Source: DASRDS01 sp035570055 (GTDB lineage: Bacteria; Gemmatimonadota; Gemmatimonadetes; Gemmatimonadales; Gemmatimonadaceae). From it: 64,000 nucleotides of DNA. Every line of letters begins with the position of its first letter. Position 1 is the stretch's first letter. This document shows positions 27,701-35,492 of the stretch, piece after piece. Below the pieces are notes generated by a model. That model had not been told where the DNA came from. It made no database searches and saw only the letters and a program-made list of their open reading frames with translations. The position numbers were made by a program, and so were the translations under genes. The stretch lies in contig DATMLM010000085.1 of assembly GCA_035570055.1 (NCBI GenBank), positions 119,067 to 183,066 of the forward strand, read 5' to 3'.

Positions 27701-27729
27701 AAGTTATCGAACGGGCAAATCGATTTCAA
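27701..27729 (-). promoter_or_regulatory. predicted sigma-70-type promoter of the nuo operon
   Basis: On the minus strand TTGAAA (27724-27729) and TAACTT (27701-27706) are separated by exactly 17 nt. This is a fair -35/-10 pair pointing into nuoA. A transcript starting about 7 nt later would place the Rex-like operator just downstream of the start site. The -10 is weak, so the call is moderate. Confidence 0.5.
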
Positions 27730-27734
27730 CGCCA

Positions 27735-27747
27735 ATGGTTCTGAGTT
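27735..27747. repeat. 13-bp inverted element, nuo-proximal copy
   Basis: ATGGTTCTGAGTT here has an exact inverse copy at 27877-27889. Allowing one mismatch the match extends to 16 bp. This copy lies 5 bp upstream of the predicted nuo -35 box, a position typical of an activator or upstream regulator site. Confidence 0.55.
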
Positions 27748-27876
27748 TGACCGGGCGCTTCGCGCCTCGGCATCAGCCTGATCTGGCGAAGTCATGCGAA
27801 TCGGGTGAACCGGGGGATGGGGCGGCACTGCCCGGGCGAGGGAGCGCTGGAGACGGTCGCGCGAAGCACCCCGTCC

Positions 27877-27889
27877 AACTCAGAACCAT
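27877..27889. repeat. 13-bp inverted element, dcd-proximal copy
   Basis: AACTCAGAACCAT is the exact reverse complement of 27735-27747. It lies just upstream of or overlapping the expected -35 region of dcd, so each divergent promoter has one copy facing it. The 129-bp separation makes a simple hairpin terminator unlikely; a paired regulator site or DNA loop is a better guess. Confidence 0.55.
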
Positions 27890-27911
27890 GGCAAAGGGTC
27901 TGAGGCACGCC

Positions 27912-27925
27912 TACTATTCGCGCCC
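27912..27925 (+). promoter_or_regulatory. putative leaderless promoter of dcd
   Basis: TACTAT (27912-27917) fits TAnnnT and ends 8 nt before the dcd ATG. Transcription would then start at or within a base or two of the start codon. No Shine-Dalgarno sequence is visible in those 8 nt. A -35 box is not obvious. Confidence 0.4.
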
Positions 27926-28480
27926 ATGACAATCCAGAACGACCGGTGGATCACCCGGATGGCCCGCGAATACCGGATGATCGAGCCTTTCGAGGACCGC
28001 CAGGTGCGCACCGGCGTCATCTCCTACGGCGTGTCGAGCTATGGCTATGACATGCGCGTAGCGGGCGAATTCCGGATCTTCACGAACGTGCTGAACTCGA
28101 TCGTGGACCCCAAGAATTTCGACCCGAAGTCGTTCGTGGAATTCAACGGCGATGTCTGCATCGTGCCGCCGAACTCGTTTGCCCTGGCCAGATCCGTCGA
28201 GTACTTCCGCATCCCGCGCGATGTAGTTACGATCTGCGTCGGCAAGTCCACCTACGCCCGATGCGGCGTCATCACAAACGTGACGCCGTTCGAGCCGGAG
28301 TGGGAAGGGTTCGTCACGCTCGAGATCTCGAACACGACGCCTTTGCCGGCTAAGATCTATGCGAACGAGGGGATCGCTCAGGTTCTGTTCTTTAAGGGCT
28401 CAGAACCCCCCGAAGTGTCCTATAAGGACAAGAAGGGCAAGTATCAGGGGCAACAGGGAGTTACGCTCCCGAAGCTATAG
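27926..28480 (+). CDS. dcd: dCTP deaminase
   Basis: Dcd converts dCTP to dUTP (or dUMP in bifunctional forms) for thymidylate synthesis. The 184-residue protein shows the trimeric dUTPase-fold motifs: GVSSYGYDMRVAGEF near the N-terminus, GKSTYARCGVITNVTPFEPEWEG with the catalytic Arg and Glu in the middle, and the C-terminal lid segment KYQGQQGVTLPKL. It begins the rightward group and is divergent from nuo. The next frame overlaps its 3' end. Confidence 0.96.
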   Translation: MTIQNDRWITRMAREYRMIEPFEDRQVRTGVISYGVSSYGYDMRVAGEFRIFTNVLNSIVDPKNFDPKSFVEFNGDVCIVPPNSFALARSVEYFRIPRDVVTICVGKSTYARCGVITNVTPFEPEWEGFVTLEISNTTPLPAKIYANEGIAQVLFFKGSEPPEVSYKDKKGKYQGQQGVTLPKL

Positions 28481-30296
28481 ACTAGCTCTCGGTGCCCTGG
28501 CGTGCGTCGCGCAAACCGCCGGGGCGCAAATTGTCAAAGGCGTGCTCCAATCCGCCTCCGACGGCCAGCCCATCCCCTATGGCACAATTATCGGCCCCGA
28601 TAGCTCGGGTCGGTTTGCCGACGCCAGCGGGCAGTTTTCGCTGGGGGATGTCAAAGACGGCACGTACCACATCCGCGCCCGGATGCTCGGGTACTCGCCG
28701 CTCGACACGACGATCACCTTCGGGCCGACGCGCCCGCCGCTGCTCGTCCTCAGGCTCGCACCCGCGGCCATCCGGCTGTCGACGGTTCCGGTCACGGCAC
28801 GACACAGCCGGCAGGGCGCGTGTGTCGTGACCGGCATCCCGGGAGCCGGCGTGAATCCGCAGCTCGCGGCGATCTTCGAGCAGCTCGATGCCAATATCGA
28901 GCGCTACAATATCCTGCTCCAGAAATACCCCTTTCACTATCGCCGCAAGGAGACCACGCTCATTCTCACGGACGGCCTACCCGACAGTACGGTCTCAGTC
29001 GATACGTCCCTATACGACAGCCGCGACCGGCGCCCGTACCACGTCGGCTCGATCGTGTACAACGATGTGACCATCAGCGGTCACCAGCGCATCATGATGT
29101 ACCTGCCGAACTTCGCCGACCTGCGCGACTCGGCGTTCGACGCGGCCCACTGCTTCGCCTACATGGGCCAGGAGAAGAATGAGATTCGGATCGACTTCCG
29201 ACCGGCCGATCGGATCAAGGTGTCCGATGTCAACGGGTCGGTCTATCTCGATGCGGCGAGCTACATCGTTCGGCGCGCCATTTTCCACCTGACCAAGCCG
29301 AAGCTCACGAGCTCGACGGTCTTCGGGCTCACCGTGACGACGACGTTCCAGGAGGTCATGCCACTGGTGCCGATTGTCACCGCGTTGAGCAGCGAGCAGC
29401 CGCTCATGGCGATCCGGAGCCGCGGGCTTGATCCACGCAGGGCGGGTACAGACCCGGACTTCTACGACCTCCACCCACTCTTGAGCCGCAAAGCTGTCGA
29501 GAACGACGTCGTGCTCGACCACACGTTCATCGCCGACGACACCGCGAACGCCCGGGTGGCACTGCAGCCCTCCGAGCCCGTCAAGCCCATCACGATCACG
29601 GTCGGCTGCGCCCTGCCGCCGTCGTTCGAGACGATCGATATCCCGGTTTACGGCACGGTGACCGGGGCGCGAGCCGGCGATCCGAACAACGATCGCGTGA
29701 CGTTGGGCATCAGGCGCCAATTCCATTTGCCCGACAATATCGCCCTGCCCGTTTATGGGTTCGAGTTCAACCGTAAGGTTGCGCCGACGGTGACAGGGCA
29801 AGTGAAGTTCTATCTATCACACGGCCGCGTCTCGTCGGTCGCGTTGACCGCCACATCGCTCGTCCCGACCGTCGACAGCGCGCTCGTCACCGCGGTCCGC
29901 CGCGCCGATTCGGTCAAGGCGTTCGTCGGCGTGCCGGAGGGCACGTACACCATGTCGCTGTCGTCCGCCAAGCCGGACGGCGACGCCCTCGCCATCGATC
30001 TCGCGCACATCTCCGTGGGCGTGCTGCCACTCGCGCACAAGGCCGCCATCGATTTCAACGCGCCGCCGCCGCTGTTGCCGAGCGGGGACGGCACGTTCCT
30101 GTTCGTGGTCGACGAGCACGGGCGGGCGCTTCCGACCACGATGGTGACGGTCAAGACATCATCGCCAAAGTTCGCGCAGGCGGTCGGCAAAGGGCTGGAT
30201 AAGCTGCGATTCGATCCGGCCGTCTCCGGCAACTGTCCGATCAAGCAGGTGGTGCAGCAGCCGTTCCGGGCGCAGTTCAGGATCCAGGACCAGTGA
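28359..30296 (+). CDS. exported protein with regulatory-like and two TonB-C-like domains; start uncertain
   Basis: After a signal-peptide-like core (LALGALACVAQTAGA, near 28480) comes a carboxypeptidase-regulatory-like beta domain (GVLQSASDGQPIPYGTI...LGDVKDGTYHIRARMLGY). A middle domain of unknown type follows, then two segments like the TonB C-terminal domain: TGQVKFYLSHGRVSSVAL...VTAVRRADS, and GTFLFVVDEHGRALPTT...LDKLRFDPA. The protein is probably periplasmic or outer-membrane associated. The only in-frame ATG is at 28359 inside dcd, which would make an odd 40-residue basic leader. The real start may be a rare codon near 28460-28485. Function unknown. Confidence 0.7.
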   Translation: MRTRGSLRFCSLRAQNPPKCPIRTRRASIRGNRELRSRSYRLALGALACVAQTAGAQIVKGVLQSASDGQPIPYGTIIGPDSSGRFADASGQFSLGDVKDGTYHIRARMLGYSPLDTTITFGPTRPPLLVLRLAPAAIRLSTVPVTARHSRQGACVVTGIPGAGVNPQLAAIFEQLDANIERYNILLQKYPFHYRRKETTLILTDGLPDSTVSVDTSLYDSRDRRPYHVGSIVYNDVTISGHQRIMMYLPNFADLRDSAFDAAHCFAYMGQEKNEIRIDFRPADRIKVSDVNGSVYLDAASYIVRRAIFHLTKPKLTSSTVFGLTVTTTFQEVMPLVPIVTALSSEQPLMAIRSRGLDPRRAGTDPDFYDLHPLLSRKAVENDVVLDHTFIADDTANARVALQPSEPVKPITITVGCALPPSFETIDIPVYGTVTGARAGDPNNDRVTLGIRRQFHLPDNIALPVYGFEFNRKVAPTVTGQVKFYLSHGRVSSVALTATSLVPTVDSALVTAVRRADSVKAFVGVPEGTYTMSLSSAKPDGDALAIDLAHISVGVLPLAHKAAIDFNAPPPLLPSGDGTFLFVVDEHGRALPTTMVTVKTSSPKFAQAVGKGLDKLRFDPAVSGNCPIKQVVQQPFRAQFRIQDQ

Positions 30297-31189
30297 TACG
30301 CACGTTCGCGCTGGTGCTGCTGACCCCGATCTGCCTCGCGGGTCAGGCGGACACGGCGTTGTATCCGACCGGCGTCCTCGCGCGGAGCTATGCCATGACT
30401 CCGGCGCAGCTGGATTCGGAGCAGACGAAGTTCCTGGCCTGGCTCGAGGCGAACATGGGTCGCATCGACCGTCGGCAAGGCCAAGCGCTCCGCGAGCACC
30501 TCTATCTGCTCATCGGCAATCGCGCGCGGCTCGATTTCGCAGCCCATGGCACCGTGCGGCCGAACGCGCCCGATACGACGCTCGCCCGGTTGTTCGATTG
30601 GGGAGCCCGGATGGGGCTAACGGGTGCCGATGTGGTCGGCGATTCCCTGGCGGCCGGGACGACGATGCAAATCCACCGGGGGGCGGCACCGGATAGTCAG
30701 CTGACGCTGACGTACACGCCGCCGTACTACACGATCGCGGAAGCGAACATGGGTTGGAGCATCCGGGTGCCGTACTACTTCATGGTCTCAGCGGTCCAGC
30801 ACCGGAAATCGAACTTCGGCGTCGAGATGGACAACGTGTTTCTGTCGACGTTATTCGGCGCGGACAGCAGCGGGTTCCATGCGCCGGTCTCCGCGGACCA
30901 CTCGCAGGCGACCATTGTGCTGCTGTCCGCCAGTCACGCCGACAGCGCGGCGTTTATCCAATTCTGGTTCAACGCGATGGGGGTGTCGTTCGCCGACCAG
31001 TCGCCCGAATCGCTCCTGTCCGGCACAACGCACTACGTCGCATCGGCGAATGCGCAGCACGTCGTGCGAGAGTGCGTCATCGTGAGCCTCCCGCGCGGCG
31101 TACTCCTGATCACGTACCTGGGATTGCCGGGGACGTTCGAGGACAATCGGCCTCACTTTCTGGCGCTGCTCAAGACGTTGCGGTTGTGA
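30293..31189 (+). CDS. secreted protein of unknown function
   Basis: I do not recognise this 298-residue protein. It begins with a clear Sec signal peptide (MIRTFALVLLTPICLAG). The cysteine at residue 14 lacks a proper lipobox because Ile precedes it. The rest is a soluble, mixed alpha/beta sequence with aromatic-rich stretches (TYTPPYYTIAEANMGWSIRVPYYFMV) and no obvious catalytic motif. The GTG start overlaps the upstream stop as GTGA, so the two are one transcription unit, and the end overlaps the converging EamA gene by 20 bp. Confidence 0.75.
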   Translation: MIRTFALVLLTPICLAGQADTALYPTGVLARSYAMTPAQLDSEQTKFLAWLEANMGRIDRRQGQALREHLYLLIGNRARLDFAAHGTVRPNAPDTTLARLFDWGARMGLTGADVVGDSLAAGTTMQIHRGAAPDSQLTLTYTPPYYTIAEANMGWSIRVPYYFMVSAVQHRKSNFGVEMDNVFLSTLFGADSSGFHAPVSADHSQATIVLLSASHADSAAFIQFWFNAMGVSFADQSPESLLSGTTHYVASANAQHVVRECVIVSLPRGVLLITYLGLPGTFEDNRPHFLALLKTLRL

Positions 31190-32021
31190 TCAAGACGACG
31201 GCGGCGAGGGCGCAGGCGAGGCCGAGCAGCTGGCGACGGCGCAGGCGTTCGCCGAGGACGACGCGGGCGAGGATCAAAGTTGCGGCCGGATAGAGCGAGA
31301 TCAACGTCGCCGTGATGCCGAGGGTGCCGCGACTCAGGGCCAGGACGTAGCCGATCGTGCCGCCGGCGTCGAACACGCCGCACCAGGCGACGGTTCGTCT
31401 CAAGTCACGGGGCGGGAGTTGAGGACGTCGCGTCGCGAACGCGAGACTCGAGAGTGTGACAGTCGCGACGATGCGCGACACGAAGAGCGGCCACAGTCCC
31501 CCGCCCTTCGCGCGGGACATGAGGATCAGGAACGCCGATATGCATACGCCTGACGCGAGCGCGGTCAGCACGCTGCCGCGGAGTGAGAGCGTAGTCCGGG
31601 CGATGACGGGAGCGTCGTGTGCTTGGCTGATCAAGACGATCGCCGCGACGGCGATGCCTATGCCAGCGAAGGCTTGGAGTGGTGGACGTTCGCCGAAGGC
31701 GAGACCCGCGAGCACCGGGAGCGCGGTCGCGCAGACGGCGGTGATAGGCGCGACGACGCTCATTGTCCCCGAGCCGAGGCCGCGATAGAGGAGGCCGATG
31801 CCGGCCGCACCGACGACACCCGCGCCGACGCCCCACGCCGCGTTGGCGTCGAACGTCGCGTGTGAGAGGACCGCCGTCGCGATCCCTAAGGGTATGAGGC
31901 CGATGATCTCGGCGTAGATCGTCACCGGGAGCCACGAGGCTCGCCGAGTGCCGAGGCCGCCGAGGAAGTCGCCGACGCCGTAGGAGCCGGCGGCGATGAG
32001 GGCGATGAGGATCGCGCTCAG
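31170..32021 (-). CDS. EamA/DMT-superfamily transporter
   Basis: This is a ten-helix drug/metabolite transporter made of two EamA repeats. The second repeat ends YPAATLILARVVLGERLRRRQLLG, a family hallmark. A GTG at 31925 gives 251 residues but cuts off the first helix. The frame upstream reads LSAILIALIAAGSYGVGDFLGG, a textbook EamA TM1, so the start must be further upstream. A CTG at 32019-32021 gives 283 residues, the usual length, and no ATG, GTG or TTG is available in frame. The substrate is unknown. It is last after the sdh genes. Confidence 0.8.
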   Translation of the reverse strand: MSAILIALIAAGSYGVGDFLGGLGTRRASWLPVTIYAEIIGLIPLGIATAVLSHATFDANAAWGVGAGVVGAAGIGLLYRGLGSGTMSVVAPITAVCATALPVLAGLAFGERPPLQAFAGIGIAVAAIVLISQAHDAPVIARTTLSLRGSVLTALASGVCISAFLILMSRAKGGGLWPLFVSRIVATVTLSSLAFATRRPQLPPRDLRRTVAWCGVFDAGGTIGYVLALSRGTLGITATLISLYPAATLILARVVLGERLRRRQLLGLACALAAVVLITTATS

Positions 32022-32031
32022 AGGGCAGCGC

Positions 32032-32136
32032 TCAGCGCAGGAGTCCGAAACCGATCGCGAAGAGAACGGCGGCGAGCACGAACAGCCATTCGAGCCACTC
32101 GACTGCTGTCCAGGGTGGTTGCGGTGGTCGCGTCAT
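32032..32136 (-). CDS. 34-residue single-helix membrane microprotein after sdhB
   Basis: This small frame starts at an ATG one base after the sdhB TGA and ends 10 nt before the EamA start. The product begins MTRPPQPPWTAVEWLEWL, continues with a hydrophobic helix (FVLAAVLFAIGFGLL) and ends in Arg. The shape is an amphipathic Trp-rich N-terminus plus one transmembrane helix, typical of small respiratory-complex or transporter companions. I infer a possible accessory of the type-B succinate dehydrogenase. There is no homology evidence. Confidence 0.55.
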   Translation of the reverse strand: MTRPPQPPWTAVEWLEWLFVLAAVLFAIGFGLLR

Positions 32137-32137
32137 C

Positions 32138-32911
32138 TCAGCCGATTCCGGCAACCTCGCGCTCCTCGCGTTGGGTGAGGGATGCGCGGATATAGTCACG
32201 GTTCATGCGCGAGATCACGCCGATGCTGATCGACTTGGGGCATGCCTCCTGGCACTCGCCATGGAGTGTGCAGCCCCCGAAATGCTCGGCGTCCATCTGG
32301 GCGACCATGCTGAGCACGCGGCGATAGCGCTCGGGCTGGCCTTGTGGGAGAAACCCCAGATGGCCGATCTTCGCCGCGGTGAACAGCGACGCCGAGCCGT
32401 TCGGGCATGCGGCGACGCACGCGCCACAGCCGATGCAGGCGGCGGCGTCCATCGCGGCGTCGGCGTCGTGCTTGGGGACCAGGATGGCGTTCGCGTCGCG
32501 TGCGCCGCCCGTGTTTTCGGTGATGTACCCGCCAGCTTGGATAATGCGATCCAAGGAGCGGCGATCGGTGACCAGGTCTTTGATGACCGGGAACGCGACG
32601 GACCGCCACGGTTCGATCGTGATATGATCACCCGGCTTGAACATGCGCATGTGGAGCTGGCACGTCGCCGTGCCGCGCATCGGGCCGTGCGCCTCGCCGT
32701 TGATCATGAGCGAGCACGACCCGCAGATCCCCTCGCGGCAGTCGTGGCTGAAGGCGATCGGGTCTTCGCCGCGCTCGATCAGGCCGTGGTTGACGATGTC
32801 GAGCATCTCGAGGAACGAGGCATCGGTGCTGATGCCCGTCGCCGGATACTCGACCATCCGGCCTGGTTTGTCCGGGCTCGCCTGGCGCCAGACGTGCAGG
32901 GTCAGGTCCAT
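32138..32911 (-). CDS. sdhB: succinate dehydrogenase iron-sulfur subunit
   Basis: SdhB carries electrons from FAD to quinone. The 257-residue protein has the [2Fe-2S] ligands Cys58/63/66/84 (DCREGICGSCS...TATC), the [4Fe-4S] ligands Cys159/162/165/169 (CIGCGACVAAC) and the [3Fe-4S] region Cys214/220/224 (GGCTLHGECQEACPKSI). It resembles the Bacteroidetes-type partners of a single cytochrome b subunit. Its start shares one base with the sdhA stop. Confidence 0.97.
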   Translation of the reverse strand: MDLTLHVWRQASPDKPGRMVEYPATGISTDASFLEMLDIVNHGLIERGEDPIAFSHDCREGICGSCSLMINGEAHGPMRGTATCQLHMRMFKPGDHITIEPWRSVAFPVIKDLVTDRRSLDRIIQAGGYITENTGGARDANAILVPKHDADAAMDAAACIGCGACVAACPNGSASLFTAAKIGHLGFLPQGQPERYRRVLSMVAQMDAEHFGGCTLHGECQEACPKSISIGVISRMNRDYIRASLTQREEREVAGIG

Positions 32912-34836
32912 TACTTGTAACTCCGCTGGCTCAAGTGCACCGCCTCGAAGGTCAGCGGTTCTTTGTTGAGAACCGGTGGCTTGCCCTCTCCCGCATACTC
33001 CCAGGCGGCGGCGTACGCGAAATGCTCATCATCGCGCTTCGCTTCGCCATCGGCCGTCTGGTACTCTTCCCGAAAATGGCCGCCGCAGGACTCATTCCTG
33101 TGCAGCGCATCGATACAGATCAACTCGGCGAGCTCCAGGAAATCGGCGACCCGGCCCGCCTTCTCGAGCTCCTGGTTAAAGGCGACCGTGTCGCCAGTGT
33201 TCGGGACTATAACGTCTTTCCAGAATTGCTCGCGGATCCGCGGGATGGTTTCCAGGGCCTTCGTGAGGCCCGCGGCATTGCGCGACATCCCGCACAGCTC
33301 CCACATGGTTTTGCCCAACTCGCGATGGAACGAGTCGGCCGTGCGGCCACCGCGGACGCCGAGCAGCTTTGCTATGCGAGTACGGACGGCGCCATCGGCT
33401 TCGCGGACCGCGGGGTGTGAGGCGTCGATGCGTTCCAAGCGATTGCTGGCCAGGTAGTCGCCGATCGTGTATGGCAAGATGAAGTAGCCATCCCCGAGCC
33501 CCTGCATCAGCGCCGACGCCCCGAGGCGATTGGCGCCATGGTCGGAGAAGTTGGCTTCGCCGATCGCGTGCAGGCCCGGGATCGTCGTCATGAGGTTGTA
33601 GTCGACCCAGAGGCCTCCCATCGTGTAATGGATGGCCGGGTAGATCCGCATCGGCACGCGGTAGGGATTCTCGTCCGTGATCCGCTGGTAGATGTCGAAG
33701 AGATTCCCGTAGCGATCGCGAATCGTGTCTTCGCCGAGTCGGGCGATCGCGTCGGCGAAGTCGAGGTAGACGCCGAGGCCGGTCGGGCCAACGCCGCGGC
33801 CTTCGTCGCAGACTTCTTTCGCGGCGCGCGAGGCGATGTCGCGCGGGGCGAGATTCCCGAAGCTCGGGTATTTGCGCTCGAGATAGTAGTCGCGGTCGCT
33901 CTCCGGGATGTCCGAGGGCGTGCGTTTGTCGCCCTTGCGGCGTGGGACCCAGACGCGGCCGTCATTCCGGAGCGACTCGGACATCAAGGTGAGCTTCGAC
34001 TGGTAGTCACCGCTGACCGGGATGCAGGTCGGGTGGATCTGCGTGAAGCACGGGTTGCCGAACGCCGCGCCGCGCTTGTAGGCGCGCCAGATCGCGGTGC
34101 AGTTGGACAGCTTCGCGTTGGTCGACAGGAAGAACACGTTGCCGTAGCCGCCGGTGGCGAGCACCACGGCGTCGGCGATGTGCGGTGTGATCGCGCCCGT
34201 CAACAGATCGCGGGCGATGATCCCGCGGGCGCGGCCGTCGACCACGATCAGGTCGAGCATCTCCGTGAACGGGTACATCTGGACGCCGCGGTGCACGATC
34301 TGGCGCTCGAGGGCTTGGTAGGCGCCCAAGAGCAACTGCTGTCCCGTCTGGCCACGGGCATAGAACGTTCGCGACACCTGCGCGCCGCCGAACGAGCGAT
34401 TCGAGAGGAGTCCGCCGTACTCGCGGGCAAACGGGACGCCCTGAGCGACGCACTGGTCGATGATGTTGACGCTGACCTGCGCGAGACGGTAGACGTTGGC
34501 TTCGCGCGAGCGGAAGTCGCCGCCTTTGATCGTGTCGTAGAACAGGCGATACACGCTATCGCCATCGTTTTGATAATTCTTCGCGGCGTTGATGCCGCCT
34601 TGAGCGGCGATACTATGGGCTCGGCGCGGAGAATCATGGAAGGTGAAGCAGCTCACCTGATAACCGAGCTCGCTCAGCGTCGCGGACGCCGATCCACCAG
34701 CCAGACCGGTGCCGACGACTATAACTCTGAATTTTCTCTTGTTCGCCGGGTTGACGAGCTTCATCTCGAATTTGTGGGTGTCCCACTTTTTCTCGATCGG
34801 GCCCGGAGGCGTCTTCGCGTCGAGGGTGATGGTCAT
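32911..34836 (-). CDS. sdhA: succinate dehydrogenase flavoprotein subunit
   Basis: SdhA oxidises succinate to fumarate using covalent FAD. It has 641 residues from MTITLDAKTPPGP. The dinucleotide fold VVGTGLAGGSASATL (40-54) and the flavin-linking His74 in RRAHSIAAQGG are clear, and GANRLGASALMQGL is the late family block. The frame is open 110 codons upstream through sdhC, but the ATG at 34836 overlaps the sdhC stop (ATGA) and begins the homologous region. The DTHKFEMKLVNPANKRKF text is typical of type-B SdhA/FrdA. Confidence 0.97.
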   Translation of the reverse strand: MTITLDAKTPPGPIEKKWDTHKFEMKLVNPANKRKFRVIVVGTGLAGGSASATLSELGYQVSCFTFHDSPRRAHSIAAQGGINAAKNYQNDGDSVYRLFYDTIKGGDFRSREANVYRLAQVSVNIIDQCVAQGVPFAREYGGLLSNRSFGGAQVSRTFYARGQTGQQLLLGAYQALERQIVHRGVQMYPFTEMLDLIVVDGRARGIIARDLLTGAITPHIADAVVLATGGYGNVFFLSTNAKLSNCTAIWRAYKRGAAFGNPCFTQIHPTCIPVSGDYQSKLTLMSESLRNDGRVWVPRRKGDKRTPSDIPESDRDYYLERKYPSFGNLAPRDIASRAAKEVCDEGRGVGPTGLGVYLDFADAIARLGEDTIRDRYGNLFDIYQRITDENPYRVPMRIYPAIHYTMGGLWVDYNLMTTIPGLHAIGEANFSDHGANRLGASALMQGLGDGYFILPYTIGDYLASNRLERIDASHPAVREADGAVRTRIAKLLGVRGGRTADSFHRELGKTMWELCGMSRNAAGLTKALETIPRIREQFWKDVIVPNTGDTVAFNQELEKAGRVADFLELAELICIDALHRNESCGGHFREEYQTADGEAKRDDEHFAYAAAWEYAGEGKPPVLNKEPLTFEAVHLSQRSYK

Positions 34837-35489
34837 CGGAGGATGCCCAACACGATGGCCAACGGGATCGAGGCGAAGCCCAGCGCCATGAGAACCGCGA
34901 ACAACCACACGATGCGCCGGCGGCGCAACGGCTCGTTCGCCGGCTGCTCTACCCCCAACGTTCGGAGCGCGCTCCACGTGCCGTGGTAGAGGTGGAGTCC
35001 GAGGGCGGCCATTGCGATGACATAAAATGCGGCCACGTACCAGACGCTGAGGCCCGAGATCAGGTTGTGATAGACGTCGTGCGGCGTGAACGATGGATGC
35101 ACCGTGCCGAGCGTCATGTGCAGCAAGTGATAGACGATAAACACCAGCAAGATCACCCCGCCCCACCGAATCGTGCGCGAGGCGAGCGTCGCGGCTTCGT
35201 ATTGGTGCTTGGCGTAACCCACCGGCCGCGCCGCACGGTCAACCACCGTGAGCTGATAGGCGGCCGTGATGTGCAGGATGACCGCGATGAGGAGGACAAT
35301 GCGAACGGCCCACAGGACTTCGCCCGTCGAGTGCAGGAACGCCGAGTAGGCGTTGATGCGATCACGACCGGCGAAGACGAGGAGGTTGCCAGCGAGGTGG
35401 CCGATGACGAAACCGATCATGATCAGTCCCGTCACGGCCATGACGATTTTCTTTCCGACGGTCGAGCGCCAAAACTGCGCTGGCCACAT
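34833..35489 (-). CDS. sdhC: succinate dehydrogenase cytochrome b subunit (type B)
   Basis: This single large membrane anchor replaces separate SdhC and SdhD. The 218 residues contain five hydrophobic helices (about 14-34, 55-80, 105-128, 148-170, 190-215) with histidines in helices 1, 2, 3 and 4 (IGHLAGN, ILHITAAY, YHLLHMTLG, LHLYHGTWS), enough for two b hemes as in the Bacillus and Wolinella complexes. It leads sdhC-sdhA-sdhB and lies 3 bp after mdh. Confidence 0.94.
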   Translation of the reverse strand: MWPAQFWRSTVGKKIVMAVTGLIMIGFVIGHLAGNLLVFAGRDRINAYSAFLHSTGEVLWAVRIVLLIAVILHITAAYQLTVVDRAARPVGYAKHQYEAATLASRTIRWGGVILLVFIVYHLLHMTLGTVHPSFTPHDVYHNLISGLSVWYVAAFYVIAMAALGLHLYHGTWSALRTLGVEQPANEPLRRRRIVWLFAVLMALGFASIPLAIVLGILR

Positions 35490-35492
35490 GGA

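Noticed and set aside
28359..28480. A frameshift at the end of dcd that fuses it to the next gene
   Set aside because: dcd ends with its normal conserved C-terminus (KYQGQQGVTLPKL), so the overlap is between two separate genes.
34837..35166. N-terminal extension of the sdhA frame to 751 codons
   Set aside because: The extension lies within sdhC in another frame and is a low-complexity Arg/Gly/His sequence.
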